The notes under the pieces: generated by a model
What the model was told of the DNA's origin: nothing
Database searches by the model: none
What the model saw: only the letters and a program-made list of their open reading frames with translations
In this document: positions 37,779-46,072 of the stretch, one piece after another
Numbering within the stretch: the first letter of the stretch is position 1
How the letters are laid out: each line of letters starts with the position of its first letter
Position numbers and translations under genes: made by a program
Assembly: GCA_024641505.1 (NCBI GenBank)
Contig: JAHECY010000009.1
Span: 1-64,000, forward strand
Direction of reading: 5' to 3'
DNA from: Gammaproteobacteria bacterium
GTDB taxonomy: Bacteria; Pseudomonadota; Gammaproteobacteria; SG8-11
Length of the DNA stretch: 64,000 nucleotides

Positions 37779-38345
37779 TCACGGGTTGTGTTTGAGATGT
37801 TCCATAATAAAATTCGCAATCGAAGCCATGTCGTGCAATCCCAGGATGGTGGGATGGGGCAATGCCGGCGGTTGAGAATCACAGGCCAAGGCAATGACAT
37901 CGTTGATCTCCGGATATAACCAGGTACTGGAAAGTCCATTGCGATGGACTTCAATCTTTGGTATTGCCGCGTGTTTCATGCCCTCTATCAACACCAGATC
38001 CAGCGAAGTGGTGTCGAGTCTTGACAATAAGTATTGCAGATCCGGCTCGGCCGCAGCGGGTGATTGTTCAGCGATCAATGCCATACGGTGGCGCGATGCC
38101 AAGAGCACTTGTGTCGCGCCTGCTTTGCGAAGTTCGTAGCTGTCTTTGCCTGGGATGTCGATCTCGAAATCGTGATGCGTCGTCTTGATCAAACCGATGG
38201 CGAGACCTTGGGCGCGCAATAAGGGAATCAATTGCCTAAGCAGCGTGGTTTTACCACTGCCGCTGGTGCCAATGAAGGCCAATATTGGCGTTCCGTCTGC
38301 AGGCGTTGTAAATACCCTATGGTTGTGGTGTGAGGAAATCATCAA
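37779..38345 (-). CDS. mobB: Molybdopterin-guanine dinucleotide biosynthesis adapter protein MobB
   Basis: The 188-residue P-loop GTPase has FIGTSGSGKTTLLRQL (Walker A), TTHHDFEIDIPGKDSYELRKAG and a Walker B-like LDLVLIEGMKH. MobB binds GTP and assists MobA in forming the guanine dinucleotide form of the molybdenum cofactor, although it is not essential in E. coli. It overlaps the end of mobA by 29 bases, so the pair is translationally coupled. Its presence implies molybdenum enzymes elsewhere in the genome; none is in the window. Confidence 0.9.
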   Translation of the reverse strand: MMISSHHNHRVFTTPADGTPILAFIGTSGSGKTTLLRQLIPLLRAQGLAIGLIKTTHHDFEIDIPGKDSYELRKAGATQVLLASRHRMALIAEQSPAAAEPDLQYLLSRLDTTSLDLVLIEGMKHAAIPKIEVHRNGLSSTWLYPEINDVIALACDSQPPALPHPTILGLHDMASIANFIMEHLKHNP

Positions 38346-38916
38346 TATCTTTGAGAGTATTGAGATTAATAAAAGCTTGAGCTTCGTCCGAAAAATCCAC
38401 TACCACGTGGGGTTGTTCCATAATCCAGTGACCAACTTGTCGCTTGCCTGCTGCCAAATAGGATGTTAAGGAATTGCTCAGTGATGTCGACATTAAACAA
38501 CAAAGTGGTTGTAACCTCTCCCCGTCATGGGCAACGGCTATTTGGACGTGACACTCCTTCAGGCGCTGTAGCAGGCGTCGACCGAGTTCCAGCGGGAAGT
38601 GGGGCATATCACATGGTATAACCAATAGATAGGGCGTGGTGACCTGTTGCAGCGCAGTGTTGATGCCGGTGAGCGGTCCTGGATATCCCGGCACGTTGTC
38701 AACTAGCACCGGAACCTCAAATTGCTGGTAGCTGTCCAAATTGCGGTTTGCGCTGATGATGATACGGGGATAGAGGGGTTTAAGTTTCCCTAAAATGAAT
38801 GCGATCAGAGGTTGTCCAGTAATCGACAATAAACCCTTATCGATACCTCCCAGACGCTTACCCTGACCGCCAGCAAGAATCAAAACCGTGATCAGTGTAT
38901 CAATATCGTTTGGCAT
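38317..38916 (-). CDS. mobA: Molybdenum cofactor guanylyltransferase MobA
   Basis: The 199-residue protein has the nucleotidyltransferase signature LILAGGQGKRLGGIDKG, the VDNVPGYPGPLTGINTAL segment and the metal-binding VIPCDMPHFP. It attaches GMP from GTP to Mo-molybdopterin in the cytoplasm. Length fits the family (about 190-205). It shares a short 51-base divergent promoter gap with the ankyrin gene and is followed by mobB. Confidence 0.92.
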   Translation of the reverse strand: MPNDIDTLITVLILAGGQGKRLGGIDKGLLSITGQPLIAFILGKLKPLYPRIIISANRNLDSYQQFEVPVLVDNVPGYPGPLTGINTALQQVTTPYLLVIPCDMPHFPLELGRRLLQRLKECHVQIAVAHDGERLQPLCCLMSTSLSNSLTSYLAAGKRQVGHWIMEQPHVVVDFSDEAQAFINLNTLKDIDDFLTPQP

Positions 38917-38967
38917 GTATCAGTATAAAGAGATCAATAACGATTAATCAGAGAATGAATTCAAGCC

Positions 38968-41787
38968 ATGGAATTGTACAGAAATATTTCTCAAACAGTC
39001 ACCAGGATAATTGACGTGATCGGCATTGCCAAGGTCCGGATTGGATTATGTCTGATATTGATGATGTTGACGCAGTCCGTGTTCGCCAGTGTCGAAACGG
39101 GCGACCAAGCCTTGGAAAAAGGGGATTACGTGGCCGCCTTGCAGATCTGGAAACCACTTGCCGAACAAGGTAATGCGCAAGCGCAGATACGTATTGGTGA
39201 TTTGTACCGCAAGGGGTGGGGTGTGCGCCGGGACTTCAAAGCGGCATTTTCCTGGTATGAGAAAGCCGCGAGCCAGGGCGATCCCGAGGGGCAATACCAG
39301 TTGGGTAGTCTGTATCGGAACGGGATGGGCACCAGGAAAAATCTGGATGAAGCCGTTAGATGGTTTGAGGAAGCGGCCAAAAAGGGCTACGACAAAGCTG
39401 AATTCAGTTTTGCGGTGATGTTGGAGAATGGTTGGGGTGTCGAAGAAAATGCCAAGCGTGCGCTGATCTGGTACGGTCGGGCCGCCAAGAAACAATATGC
39501 GCCGGCATTGAAGCGTCTTATGGAGTTGGAGAAGGAAGGTATCAAACCCGTAGTGGAAATAAAATCCGACGAAGATATTCCTCAGATTTTTTCCAGCGCC
39601 TTGCGTGACGGTAACGTCGACCAGGTCAATGCGATACTCCAGAAAGTAAAGAATGTAGATTATAAACTGGACAAATATCAAAATACTCCGCTGTTGCTCG
39701 CGGCTCAATATGGGCACGATGGTCTTGTGCAGTTGTTGCTTGAGAAAGGGGCTGCCGTTGATCACGCCAATCAACAGGGAGTAACCGCCTTGATGCGTGC
39801 CGCCAAGGCAGGCAGCGTGCGGGCAGTACGCGCGCTATTGAAGTACAACGGGTCTATGAATCATCAGGACGAGTTAGGTCGCACCGCGCTGATCGAGGCT
39901 ATCAGTGATAACAAGAGCCAGGTGGTATCGCTGCTGTTGGGCAGCGGCGTGGATGTAAATCTCGCCGACAAAAAGGGGTGGTCACCGTTGTATCATGCGT
40001 TAAGAATCGATGAAACCCAGATTCTTGATATGCTGCTGCACTCGCCCGCCAAGGTGAATTACAAGGACAGCAGCGGTATTCCTATACTTCATTATGTAAT
40101 ACAGCAGAAAAAACAGAATGTGCTGAATAAGCTGCTGGCGGCGGGAGCGGATGTCAACATTACCGATGCCATCGGTCAGAATGCCATGATGGTCGCCGCT
40201 GACCTCGGCTATGCGCCCGCAGTCACCGCGTTGTTGGCCAAAGGCGCTGATTCACGTGTCAAGAATAACGAGGGCTGGACGCCGCTGATGCTAGCCGCGA
40301 AATCTGGCAGCAGTGCCTCGGTGGAAGCGCTGCTCAAGGCTGGAAATTCGGCGGATTTGCAGAACGAATATGGTGACACCGCGCTTATGCTGGCGGCCGG
40401 TAAAGGATTCGATGCGATTGTATCCTCCTTGATCAGCCACCGCGCGAACATCGATATGAAAAACAAGCAGGGATGGACCGCCTTGATGTTTGCCTCCCAA
40501 GCGGGATCGGCTGCCACCGTTAACACACTATTGCAGGCCGGTTCCGGTATCAATATAGTGAACAACCTGCAGGAATCTCCTCTGATGCTTGCCGCGGAAA
40601 GAGGGCACTTGGAAGTAGTGCGTGTGTTGGTAGCCAAGCGGGCGGATATTAACAGTAAGAATCGTGCCGGGCACAGCGCCGTGACACTTGCCGAAGCCAA
40701 GAACCAGAATTTGATTTTGAAATTCCTGCGCAGCAAAGGCGGTATCCTGTACAAGGTGGTGGAGACTCCTGAGTTAGAGCTAAAACGTCAGGATCAACGC
40801 CGGCAACAAGATCTGTTCAAGGGTTGGACCGAGCTGATGATCGCCGCCTGGAACGGTAAAATACTGGATGTTAACAACCTTCTGCGATCGGGTCAGCAGA
40901 AAGACGCCCAGAATCCCGATGGCATGACGGCGCTGATGCTGGCTACGGGCAAAGGAAATGCCGATGTCGTGCAATCCTTGCTTACCAACCAGGTGGACAT
41001 CAATAAACAGGCGCGTAACGGCCGTACCGCGCTGATGATTGCTTTGGACGAAGGGCAATTCGATATCGCACGCCTGCTGCTGCCGTATAAACCCCGACAG
41101 GACCTTGCGGACAAGCAGGGGCAAACCGCACTATTCTACGCCGTCGACAAACGCCAGCTGGCTTTGGTGCGCGATCTTCTGAAAGCGGGTGCCGATATCA
41201 GCAAGCGTACGGAGAATGGCGATACACCGCTGACGGACGCTTTGAAAAACAGCGCGGACGATATCGCCGTGTTCCTGGTAAATGCCGGTGCCGGAATCCA
41301 CTGGATGGATAACGACGGCAGAAATATGTTGTGGCTGGCCGCGCGTTACAAAAATGACAATGCGGTTCGTTTGTTGATAAAGAAAGGATTGGATATCAAT
41401 CACCGCAAGCATAACGGCGAATCCATTGCTATGGCTGCGGTGCGTAGTGGTGACGCCAAACTGGTTGATTTCCTGTTTTCCATTGGCGCGGACCTGCGTT
41501 CCACGGATCAGCAGGGTAATACCGCTTTGCATATTGCCAGCGATACCGGCAATCTTGAGATCGTTAAACTGTTGATCAAGTCAGGCGTCGGCGTCAACAC
41601 TGAAAATGAAGTGTGGTCGACACCCATCATATTCGCCGCGTCCAAGGGGCATCTGGCGATTGTTACCTACCTCGTGGAGCATGGGGCGGAACTGGATATC
41701 AAGAACAAAACCGGTGACACACCCTTCAGCATCGCCACTAGCCACGGCTACAAGGACGTGGCCAGTTATATCCGGCAGAAGTTATAG
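38968..41787 (+). CDS. Exported Sel1-repeat/ankyrin-repeat protein
   Basis: The 939-residue product has an N-terminal hydrophobic signal region (IGLCLILMMLTQSVFAS). Three to four Sel1-like repeats follow (about 45-185), for example YRKGWGVRRDFKAAFSWYEK. About 21 ankyrin repeats of 32-33 residues run to the end, for example GWTPLMLAAKSGSSASVEAL and GNTALHIASDTGNLEIVKLL. Both repeat types form solenoids that bind other proteins, so it is probably a large periplasmic or surface scaffold. No enzymatic part is visible. Most repeats match the ankyrin consensus closely, so the fold should be stable. Partner proteins are unknown; it lies between the mob genes and the electron-transfer locus. Confidence 0.85.
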   Translation: MELYRNISQTVTRIIDVIGIAKVRIGLCLILMMLTQSVFASVETGDQALEKGDYVAALQIWKPLAEQGNAQAQIRIGDLYRKGWGVRRDFKAAFSWYEKAASQGDPEGQYQLGSLYRNGMGTRKNLDEAVRWFEEAAKKGYDKAEFSFAVMLENGWGVEENAKRALIWYGRAAKKQYAPALKRLMELEKEGIKPVVEIKSDEDIPQIFSSALRDGNVDQVNAILQKVKNVDYKLDKYQNTPLLLAAQYGHDGLVQLLLEKGAAVDHANQQGVTALMRAAKAGSVRAVRALLKYNGSMNHQDELGRTALIEAISDNKSQVVSLLLGSGVDVNLADKKGWSPLYHALRIDETQILDMLLHSPAKVNYKDSSGIPILHYVIQQKKQNVLNKLLAAGADVNITDAIGQNAMMVAADLGYAPAVTALLAKGADSRVKNNEGWTPLMLAAKSGSSASVEALLKAGNSADLQNEYGDTALMLAAGKGFDAIVSSLISHRANIDMKNKQGWTALMFASQAGSAATVNTLLQAGSGINIVNNLQESPLMLAAERGHLEVVRVLVAKRADINSKNRAGHSAVTLAEAKNQNLILKFLRSKGGILYKVVETPELELKRQDQRRQQDLFKGWTELMIAAWNGKILDVNNLLRSGQQKDAQNPDGMTALMLATGKGNADVVQSLLTNQVDINKQARNGRTALMIALDEGQFDIARLLLPYKPRQDLADKQGQTALFYAVDKRQLALVRDLLKAGADISKRTENGDTPLTDALKNSADDIAVFLVNAGAGIHWMDNDGRNMLWLAARYKNDNAVRLLIKKGLDINHRKHNGESIAMAAVRSGDAKLVDFLFSIGADLRSTDQQGNTALHIASDTGNLEIVKLLIKSGVGVNTENEVWSTPIIFAASKGHLAIVTYLVEHGAELDIKNKTGDTPFSIATSHGYKDVASYIRQKL

Positions 41788-41818
41788 AGCCACTGGGAAG
41801 TCCGGGGTATCGGCGGGG

Positions 41819-43138
41819 TTACGCGGTGCCGTGCTTGGTTTCAACTTTGATGCCCATGGCTTTGAGCATGGGCATCGGTATCACCCCGCCGGCACTGACA
41901 ATCACGATGTGATTGGGAATTTCCAGAATGTTGCCTTCCTGTTCCACCATGACGCTCTTGCTTTTGACTTCCTTGATATTGGATTTATAGAGGACGTTTA
42001 TTTTCCCCGCTTTTTGCGCAGCATCGATTTTTTCGCGGTTCTTGGGTTTGGCACGGTTAAAGGACGCGCTTCGATACGATAATGTTACCGTGGTTTTCGG
42101 TTCATCCGCGATGCTAAGTGCTGCTTCCAGGGCACTGTCACCGCCACCGACCACCAGCACATGCTGGCCGCGGTATTGTTCCGGATCAATCAGGCGGTAT
42201 ACCACTTTGGGCAAGTCTTCACCGGGTACCTCCAGTTTGCGGGGTGAGCCGCGGCGACCGATGGTCAACAATACGGTTTTGGTATGGTATTGTTTTTTCG
42301 ACGTGGTGACTACGTATCCGCCCTCGATGGGTTCCACAGCGGTCATGGTTTCATGGGTGTTGATTTTAATATCGGTTTGCTGCCGCGTTTTTTCCCAGAA
42401 TTCCATTAAGGCTTCTTTAGTGGTCTCTCGGAAATTGACTTTGCCGACAATGGGCAGCATCGCGGGTTGGGTCATGACGATTTTGCCGCGCGGGTAATGT
42501 GACACAGTGCCACCGAAGGATTCTTGCTCAATAGTGACATATTTCAGCCCCAACTGATGGGCGCCGAGCGTGGCCGAAAATCCTGCTGGACCGGCGCCTA
42601 CGATGACCACATCCAATAATTTTCCACCTTTGCCAACGCCGGGTTTTTTGGTGATACTGTCGATGGCCTGCTTGCCTTGGGTGACTGCATTACGTATGAG
42701 GCCCATGCCGCCAAGTTCACCCGCGATAAAAATTCCTGGAACATTCGTTTCAAAACTGGGATCCAGGGTCGGGATATCCACTCCCCGTTTTTCTGTGCCA
42801 AAAACAAGCGTTATAGCGCCAACCGGACAGGCGATTGCACAGGCGCCATGGCCAATACAATGGGTCGGATTAATCAGTTCAACGCGAGATCCAATGATAC
42901 CCAGGACATTCCCCTCCGGGCAGGCGGGCGCGCAGGTGTTACATCCGATGCACAGAATTTGATCAATCTTGGGGTGTAAGCTGGCCGGTTCCATCAAGCC
43001 AGCTTTTTGATTTTCTTCCAGTTCCCGGATATGGGCCGCTTCCCGCCGCTGGTGTACGCGGGCGCGCCAGGAAATAAAAGCAAAAACGGGTATAAGATAG
43101 AGAATTATCACCAGATAATTTAGAATTTCTCCAGACAT
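41819..43138 (-). CDS. Membrane-anchored FAD-dependent pyridine-nucleotide oxidoreductase with two 4Fe-4S clusters
   Basis: The 439-residue protein starts with a membrane span (LNYLVIILYLIPVFAFI). A bacterial-ferredoxin domain (about 58-115) has two C-x2-C-x2-C-x3-CP sets (CIGCNTCAPACP and CIGHGACAIACP). A two-Rossmann flavoprotein domain has GAGPAGFSA and VVGGGDSALEAALSIA. It lacks the CxxC redox disulfide of thioredoxin reductase, so it resembles the YpdA/ferredoxin-NADP-type members. It could pass electrons between NAD(P)H, flavin and iron-sulfur clusters at the inner membrane. It is divergent from the cytochrome operon at 43.4 kb and probably its partner for feeding or receiving electrons. 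Confidence 0.8.
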   Translation of the reverse strand: MSGEILNYLVIILYLIPVFAFISWRARVHQRREAAHIRELEENQKAGLMEPASLHPKIDQILCIGCNTCAPACPEGNVLGIIGSRVELINPTHCIGHGACAIACPVGAITLVFGTEKRGVDIPTLDPSFETNVPGIFIAGELGGMGLIRNAVTQGKQAIDSITKKPGVGKGGKLLDVVIVGAGPAGFSATLGAHQLGLKYVTIEQESFGGTVSHYPRGKIVMTQPAMLPIVGKVNFRETTKEALMEFWEKTRQQTDIKINTHETMTAVEPIEGGYVVTTSKKQYHTKTVLLTIGRRGSPRKLEVPGEDLPKVVYRLIDPEQYRGQHVLVVGGGDSALEAALSIADEPKTTVTLSYRSASFNRAKPKNREKIDAAQKAGKINVLYKSNIKEVKSKSVMVEQEGNILEIPNHIVIVSAGGVIPMPMLKAMGIKVETKHGTA

Positions 43139-43170
43139 CCTGACCTCACATCAAAACATTATAATTTAAG

Positions 43171-43187
43171 ATGTATAGTGTATACAT
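43171..43187. promoter_or_regulatory. Palindrome resembling an Rrf2/NsrR-type operator
   Basis: ATGTATA-GTG-TATACAT is a perfect 7-base dyad with 3-base centre, in the divergent gap between the flavoprotein and cytochrome genes. With flanking AAG it resembles the AAGATGTAT...ATACAT form of NsrR-type sites. A further half-site, ATGTATAC, is at 43301-43308, beside the -35 box of the cytochrome promoter. This is a match by eye to a remembered consensus. Confidence 0.4.
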
Positions 43188-43271
43188 GAATAATTAAGTC
43201 ATTGTTAATGAAGGCCGGTTATAAAAAGGCCGTGTTCACAATATAACGGATGCACCGGCAATGTAATTAGG

Positions 43272-43291
43272 TTTTGCATAATTTTGCATAA
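43272..43291. repeat. Tandem direct repeat TTTTGCATAA x2
   Basis: Two adjacent exact copies of TTTTGCATAA (43272-43281 and 43282-43291) lie in the divergent regulatory gap, 19 bases before the candidate -35 box. A 10-base period places both on the same face of the helix, typical of an activator or repressor array. Confidence 0.4.
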
Positions 43292-43309
43292 TGTAGGTAA
43301 ATGTATACT

Positions 43310-43339
43310 TTGATTTTGTGACAGTGAGCGCATTATATT
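43310..43339 (+). promoter_or_regulatory. Sigma-70 promoter candidate of the cytochrome operon
   Basis: TTGATT at 43310-43315 and TTATAT/TATATT at 43333-43339 have a 17-18-base spacer. The start point would be near 43346, giving a leader of about 80 bases. An ATGTATAC half-site directly abuts the -35 box, so a bound regulator would compete with RNA polymerase. Confidence 0.4.
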
Positions 43340-43426
43340 AATGGGATTATCCATAATATTGCAGGCTTGTGAGATTAAAGTATCTTACCTCGGTTACTTC
43401 ATGTTGGTTGAGTAGGGAAGTCAGGA

Positions 43427-44422
43427 ATGGGATATAACAATACTGCGGCCGATTTGGTCAGTTTTGAAAAATCAGGTACCGCGCGTGATTCTGCGGTAAC
43501 TGCCACGGCCAGTGCCGAGCATCAGCGGCAAGACGAACCTAACGACAAGACATCGGCGGTTAATGCGCGCATCCAGGTGGCACGTGCCAAGGTAACTAGA
43601 TTGGCGCAGGATCGCCAGGTGACCTTCGCTTTGGGTATCATGGTGTTGTTTGTCGTTATCTACGCGTTGGGCAGGATTTACTGGAGAGAGCGTTACTATA
43701 CGCCGGAAGATGGTTTGGGTTATTACCTGGGCCTGGTCGGCGGCGTGGTGATGCTGTTTGCTATTGCTTATTCCGCGATGAAGCGCGTACGGTGGTTGCG
43801 CGCCACCAAATTCATGCGGCATTGGCTGCAATTGCACATTGTTTTGGGGATCGTCGGGCCCTATATGGTGCTGTTCCATTCGACGTTTCATATCGGTTCG
43901 CTCAATGGCGGTATTGCTTTGGTGTCCATGACCATGGTATTCATCAGTGGCGTTGTCGGCAGATACCTGTACTCGAAGATTTATCTGGGTCTGGATGGCA
44001 CCCGCATGCAAGCGCAGGAAGTCCGTGACCTCATGCAGTTTTTCGGGCGGCGCATTCACTCCAGTCGCATCGAACGTTTTCAGGAATCGGTGCTTGATGA
44101 ACCCAAGGATTTATTGCACGCGTTCTATAAGTTAGTGATGTTCAAGATTCGCAGTTGGATCGTCTGGTATGGCGTACTGCGGGACGCGAAGAAGTATGTT
44201 TATGCCATCGGTCAGCGTAAGGGCTTGAGCAAGAAAGAAGCCAGAAATAAATACCTGCATTTCAAGAGAGATTTTCGCGAATACATGAATACGCTGCGTA
44301 AAGCGGCTCTGATGGGTGTTTATGAAAAAATATTCTCCTTCTGGCGCCATGCACACGTGCCACTTCTCTATCTGTTGGTCATCAGCGGTGTAGTGCACGT
44401 CATTGCCGTTCATATGTACTAG
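43427..44422 (+). CDS. Polytopic b-type cytochrome-like membrane protein
   Basis: The 331-residue protein has about five membrane spans: near 65-84 (FALGIMVLFVVIYALG), 100-118, 130-152, 160-181 and 310-331. Histidines lie in spans three and five (MRHWLQLHIVLG, LFHSTFHIG and SGVVHVIAVHMY) and could hold two b haems. It has a hydrophilic, basic cytoplasmic loop between spans four and five. It is not a canonical cytochrome b561 or ferric-reductase sequence, but the layout fits a quinol-to-periplasm electron carrier. It precedes two large cytochromes c in a tight operon and faces a flavoprotein gene, supporting a role in moving electrons across the inner membrane. Confidence 0.65.
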   Translation: MGYNNTAADLVSFEKSGTARDSAVTATASAEHQRQDEPNDKTSAVNARIQVARAKVTRLAQDRQVTFALGIMVLFVVIYALGRIYWRERYYTPEDGLGYYLGLVGGVVMLFAIAYSAMKRVRWLRATKFMRHWLQLHIVLGIVGPYMVLFHSTFHIGSLNGGIALVSMTMVFISGVVGRYLYSKIYLGLDGTRMQAQEVRDLMQFFGRRIHSSRIERFQESVLDEPKDLLHAFYKLVMFKIRSWIVWYGVLRDAKKYVYAIGQRKGLSKKEARNKYLHFKRDFREYMNTLRKAALMGVYEKIFSFWRHAHVPLLYLLVISGVVHVIAVHMY

Positions 44423-44444
44423 ACAATAATAAAGATGTTTACGG

Positions 44445-46019
44445 ATGTTGGGAAAAAGATTGCTTCTGGCGGCAATAGTCGTCTTGTGTGGAATACCACC
44501 TGCGGGTGCGGCTACCGATGTGATCAATTCGGTGGAGCGGGCCTTAATGCCCGGCGAACTTTCCAAGCCGCACGCGAAATACGAGGCGGATTGTAACCAA
44601 TGCCATGAATTCTTCCGCAAAACCAAGCAGAATGATCTATGCCTTAAGTGTCATGATCATAAGAATATTCGCAAGGATATAGAGAATAAACACGGCTTAC
44701 ACGGCCGTACGCCGGAAATCCGCAACAAAGATTGTAACGCCTGCCATTCCGAACACAAGGGTCGGGAAAACAACATCATTATTCTTGATAACCAGACCTT
44801 TAATCACAATTTTACCGATTTCTTTCTTCAGGAAAGCCACGCCACGGTACCGTGTACCAAGTGCCATGAGAAGGACAAGAAGTATTACGAAGCGAAATCG
44901 GAATGCGTTGACTGCCACAAAAAAGTCGAGCCGCATCAGGGAAAGCTGGGCAAACAATGTAACAGCTGTCACCGGGCCAGCACCTGGGGTGATTTCGTCT
45001 ACGATCATGGTAAAACGAAATTTCCGTTGAAAGGTAAGCACAAAGGTGTGCGCTGCAGCGATTGCCATCCTAATGAGCAATATATCAATATTCCCAAGGA
45101 GTGCATTGGTTGTCATAAGGGTGATGACAAACACAAGGGCAAGAACGGCAAGGAATGCAAGAATTGCCATTCCGAGCAGGGTTGGGCGTCCTATAAATTT
45201 GATCATGACAAGGACACTAAATTTCCACTCGATGGCAAGCATAAAAATGTTATCTGCGACCAATGTCACAAGCAGACGGACGAAAAACGGAAATTAAAAC
45301 GGGATTGCTATTTCTGTCACCAGTTCGTCGATGCGCATAAAGGGCTGTACGGCAAGAAATGCCAGGATTGCCATAAGACGGAGAATTGGTCCAAGCAAAA
45401 ATTTGACCACGATAAAACGGATTTCAAGCTGGAGGGCAAGCATGAAAAAGTCCGTTGTCAGAGTTGTCATCCGGGTGATTTATATAAGGACAAGGCAAAG
45501 AGCGAATGCTATGCCTGTCACAAGCAGGATGATCCGCATGCCGGCAAACAGGGCAAGCGGTGTAATGACTGTCATAATGAACAGGGTTGGCAGAAACAAA
45601 TTGCGTTCGATCACAATTTGACAAAATTTCCTCTGTTAGGAGCCCATGCCGGGCTGACGTGTGAAGAGTGTCACAGTTCTGGCACTTTCAGTGAGGTAAA
45701 AATAAACTGTTACTCATGTCATAAGCAGCATGACAAACATAAGCTGCGCATGGGTGAGAAATGTCAGCGTTGTCATTTTTCCACCGACTGGAAGGTATGG
45801 GAATTCGATCATGACAAACAAACCAAGTATCCACTTAAGGAAGCCCATAAAGGCATCGCATGCGAGCGTTGCCACAAGGAAGTTGTCAAAGAGGATCTGA
45901 AAATTTCCAGTGTTTGTTATCGATGTCATGCCCACAATGATATTCATGAAGGGCAGTTCGGACGCAACTGCGGTCGTTGTCATGACACCAAGGCCTTTGA
46001 GAATGTAAATATGCGTTAG
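44445..46019 (+). CDS. Large multihaem cytochrome c with 21 CXXCH motifs
   Basis: The 524-residue protein has a signal peptide (LLLAAIVVLCGIPPAGA) and 21 CXXCH haem-binding motifs, counted directly from CNQCH near residue 50 to CGRCH near 512. The motifs sit in tandem modules of roughly 60 residues marked by FDHDKTKFPLKGKHKGVRC and related text. It is strongly lysine-rich, unlike the next gene product. Such a protein can act as a molecular wire in the periplasm or on the surface. It starts 22 bases after the b-type cytochrome-like gene. With the next cytochrome and the barrel protein it forms a probable extracellular electron-transfer conduit. Its place (periplasmic or external) is not decided by sequence. 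Confidence 0.9.
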   Translation: MLGKRLLLAAIVVLCGIPPAGAATDVINSVERALMPGELSKPHAKYEADCNQCHEFFRKTKQNDLCLKCHDHKNIRKDIENKHGLHGRTPEIRNKDCNACHSEHKGRENNIIILDNQTFNHNFTDFFLQESHATVPCTKCHEKDKKYYEAKSECVDCHKKVEPHQGKLGKQCNSCHRASTWGDFVYDHGKTKFPLKGKHKGVRCSDCHPNEQYINIPKECIGCHKGDDKHKGKNGKECKNCHSEQGWASYKFDHDKDTKFPLDGKHKNVICDQCHKQTDEKRKLKRDCYFCHQFVDAHKGLYGKKCQDCHKTENWSKQKFDHDKTDFKLEGKHEKVRCQSCHPGDLYKDKAKSECYACHKQDDPHAGKQGKRCNDCHNEQGWQKQIAFDHNLTKFPLLGAHAGLTCEECHSSGTFSEVKINCYSCHKQHDKHKLRMGEKCQRCHFSTDWKVWEFDHDKQTKYPLKEAHKGIACERCHKEVVKEDLKISSVCYRCHAHNDIHEGQFGRNCGRCHDTKAFENVNMR

Positions 46020-46072
46020 CTTAACGCGCATGAATAGCGGCAATTAACTTGCGTACAATTGGCAGTTCGGGT

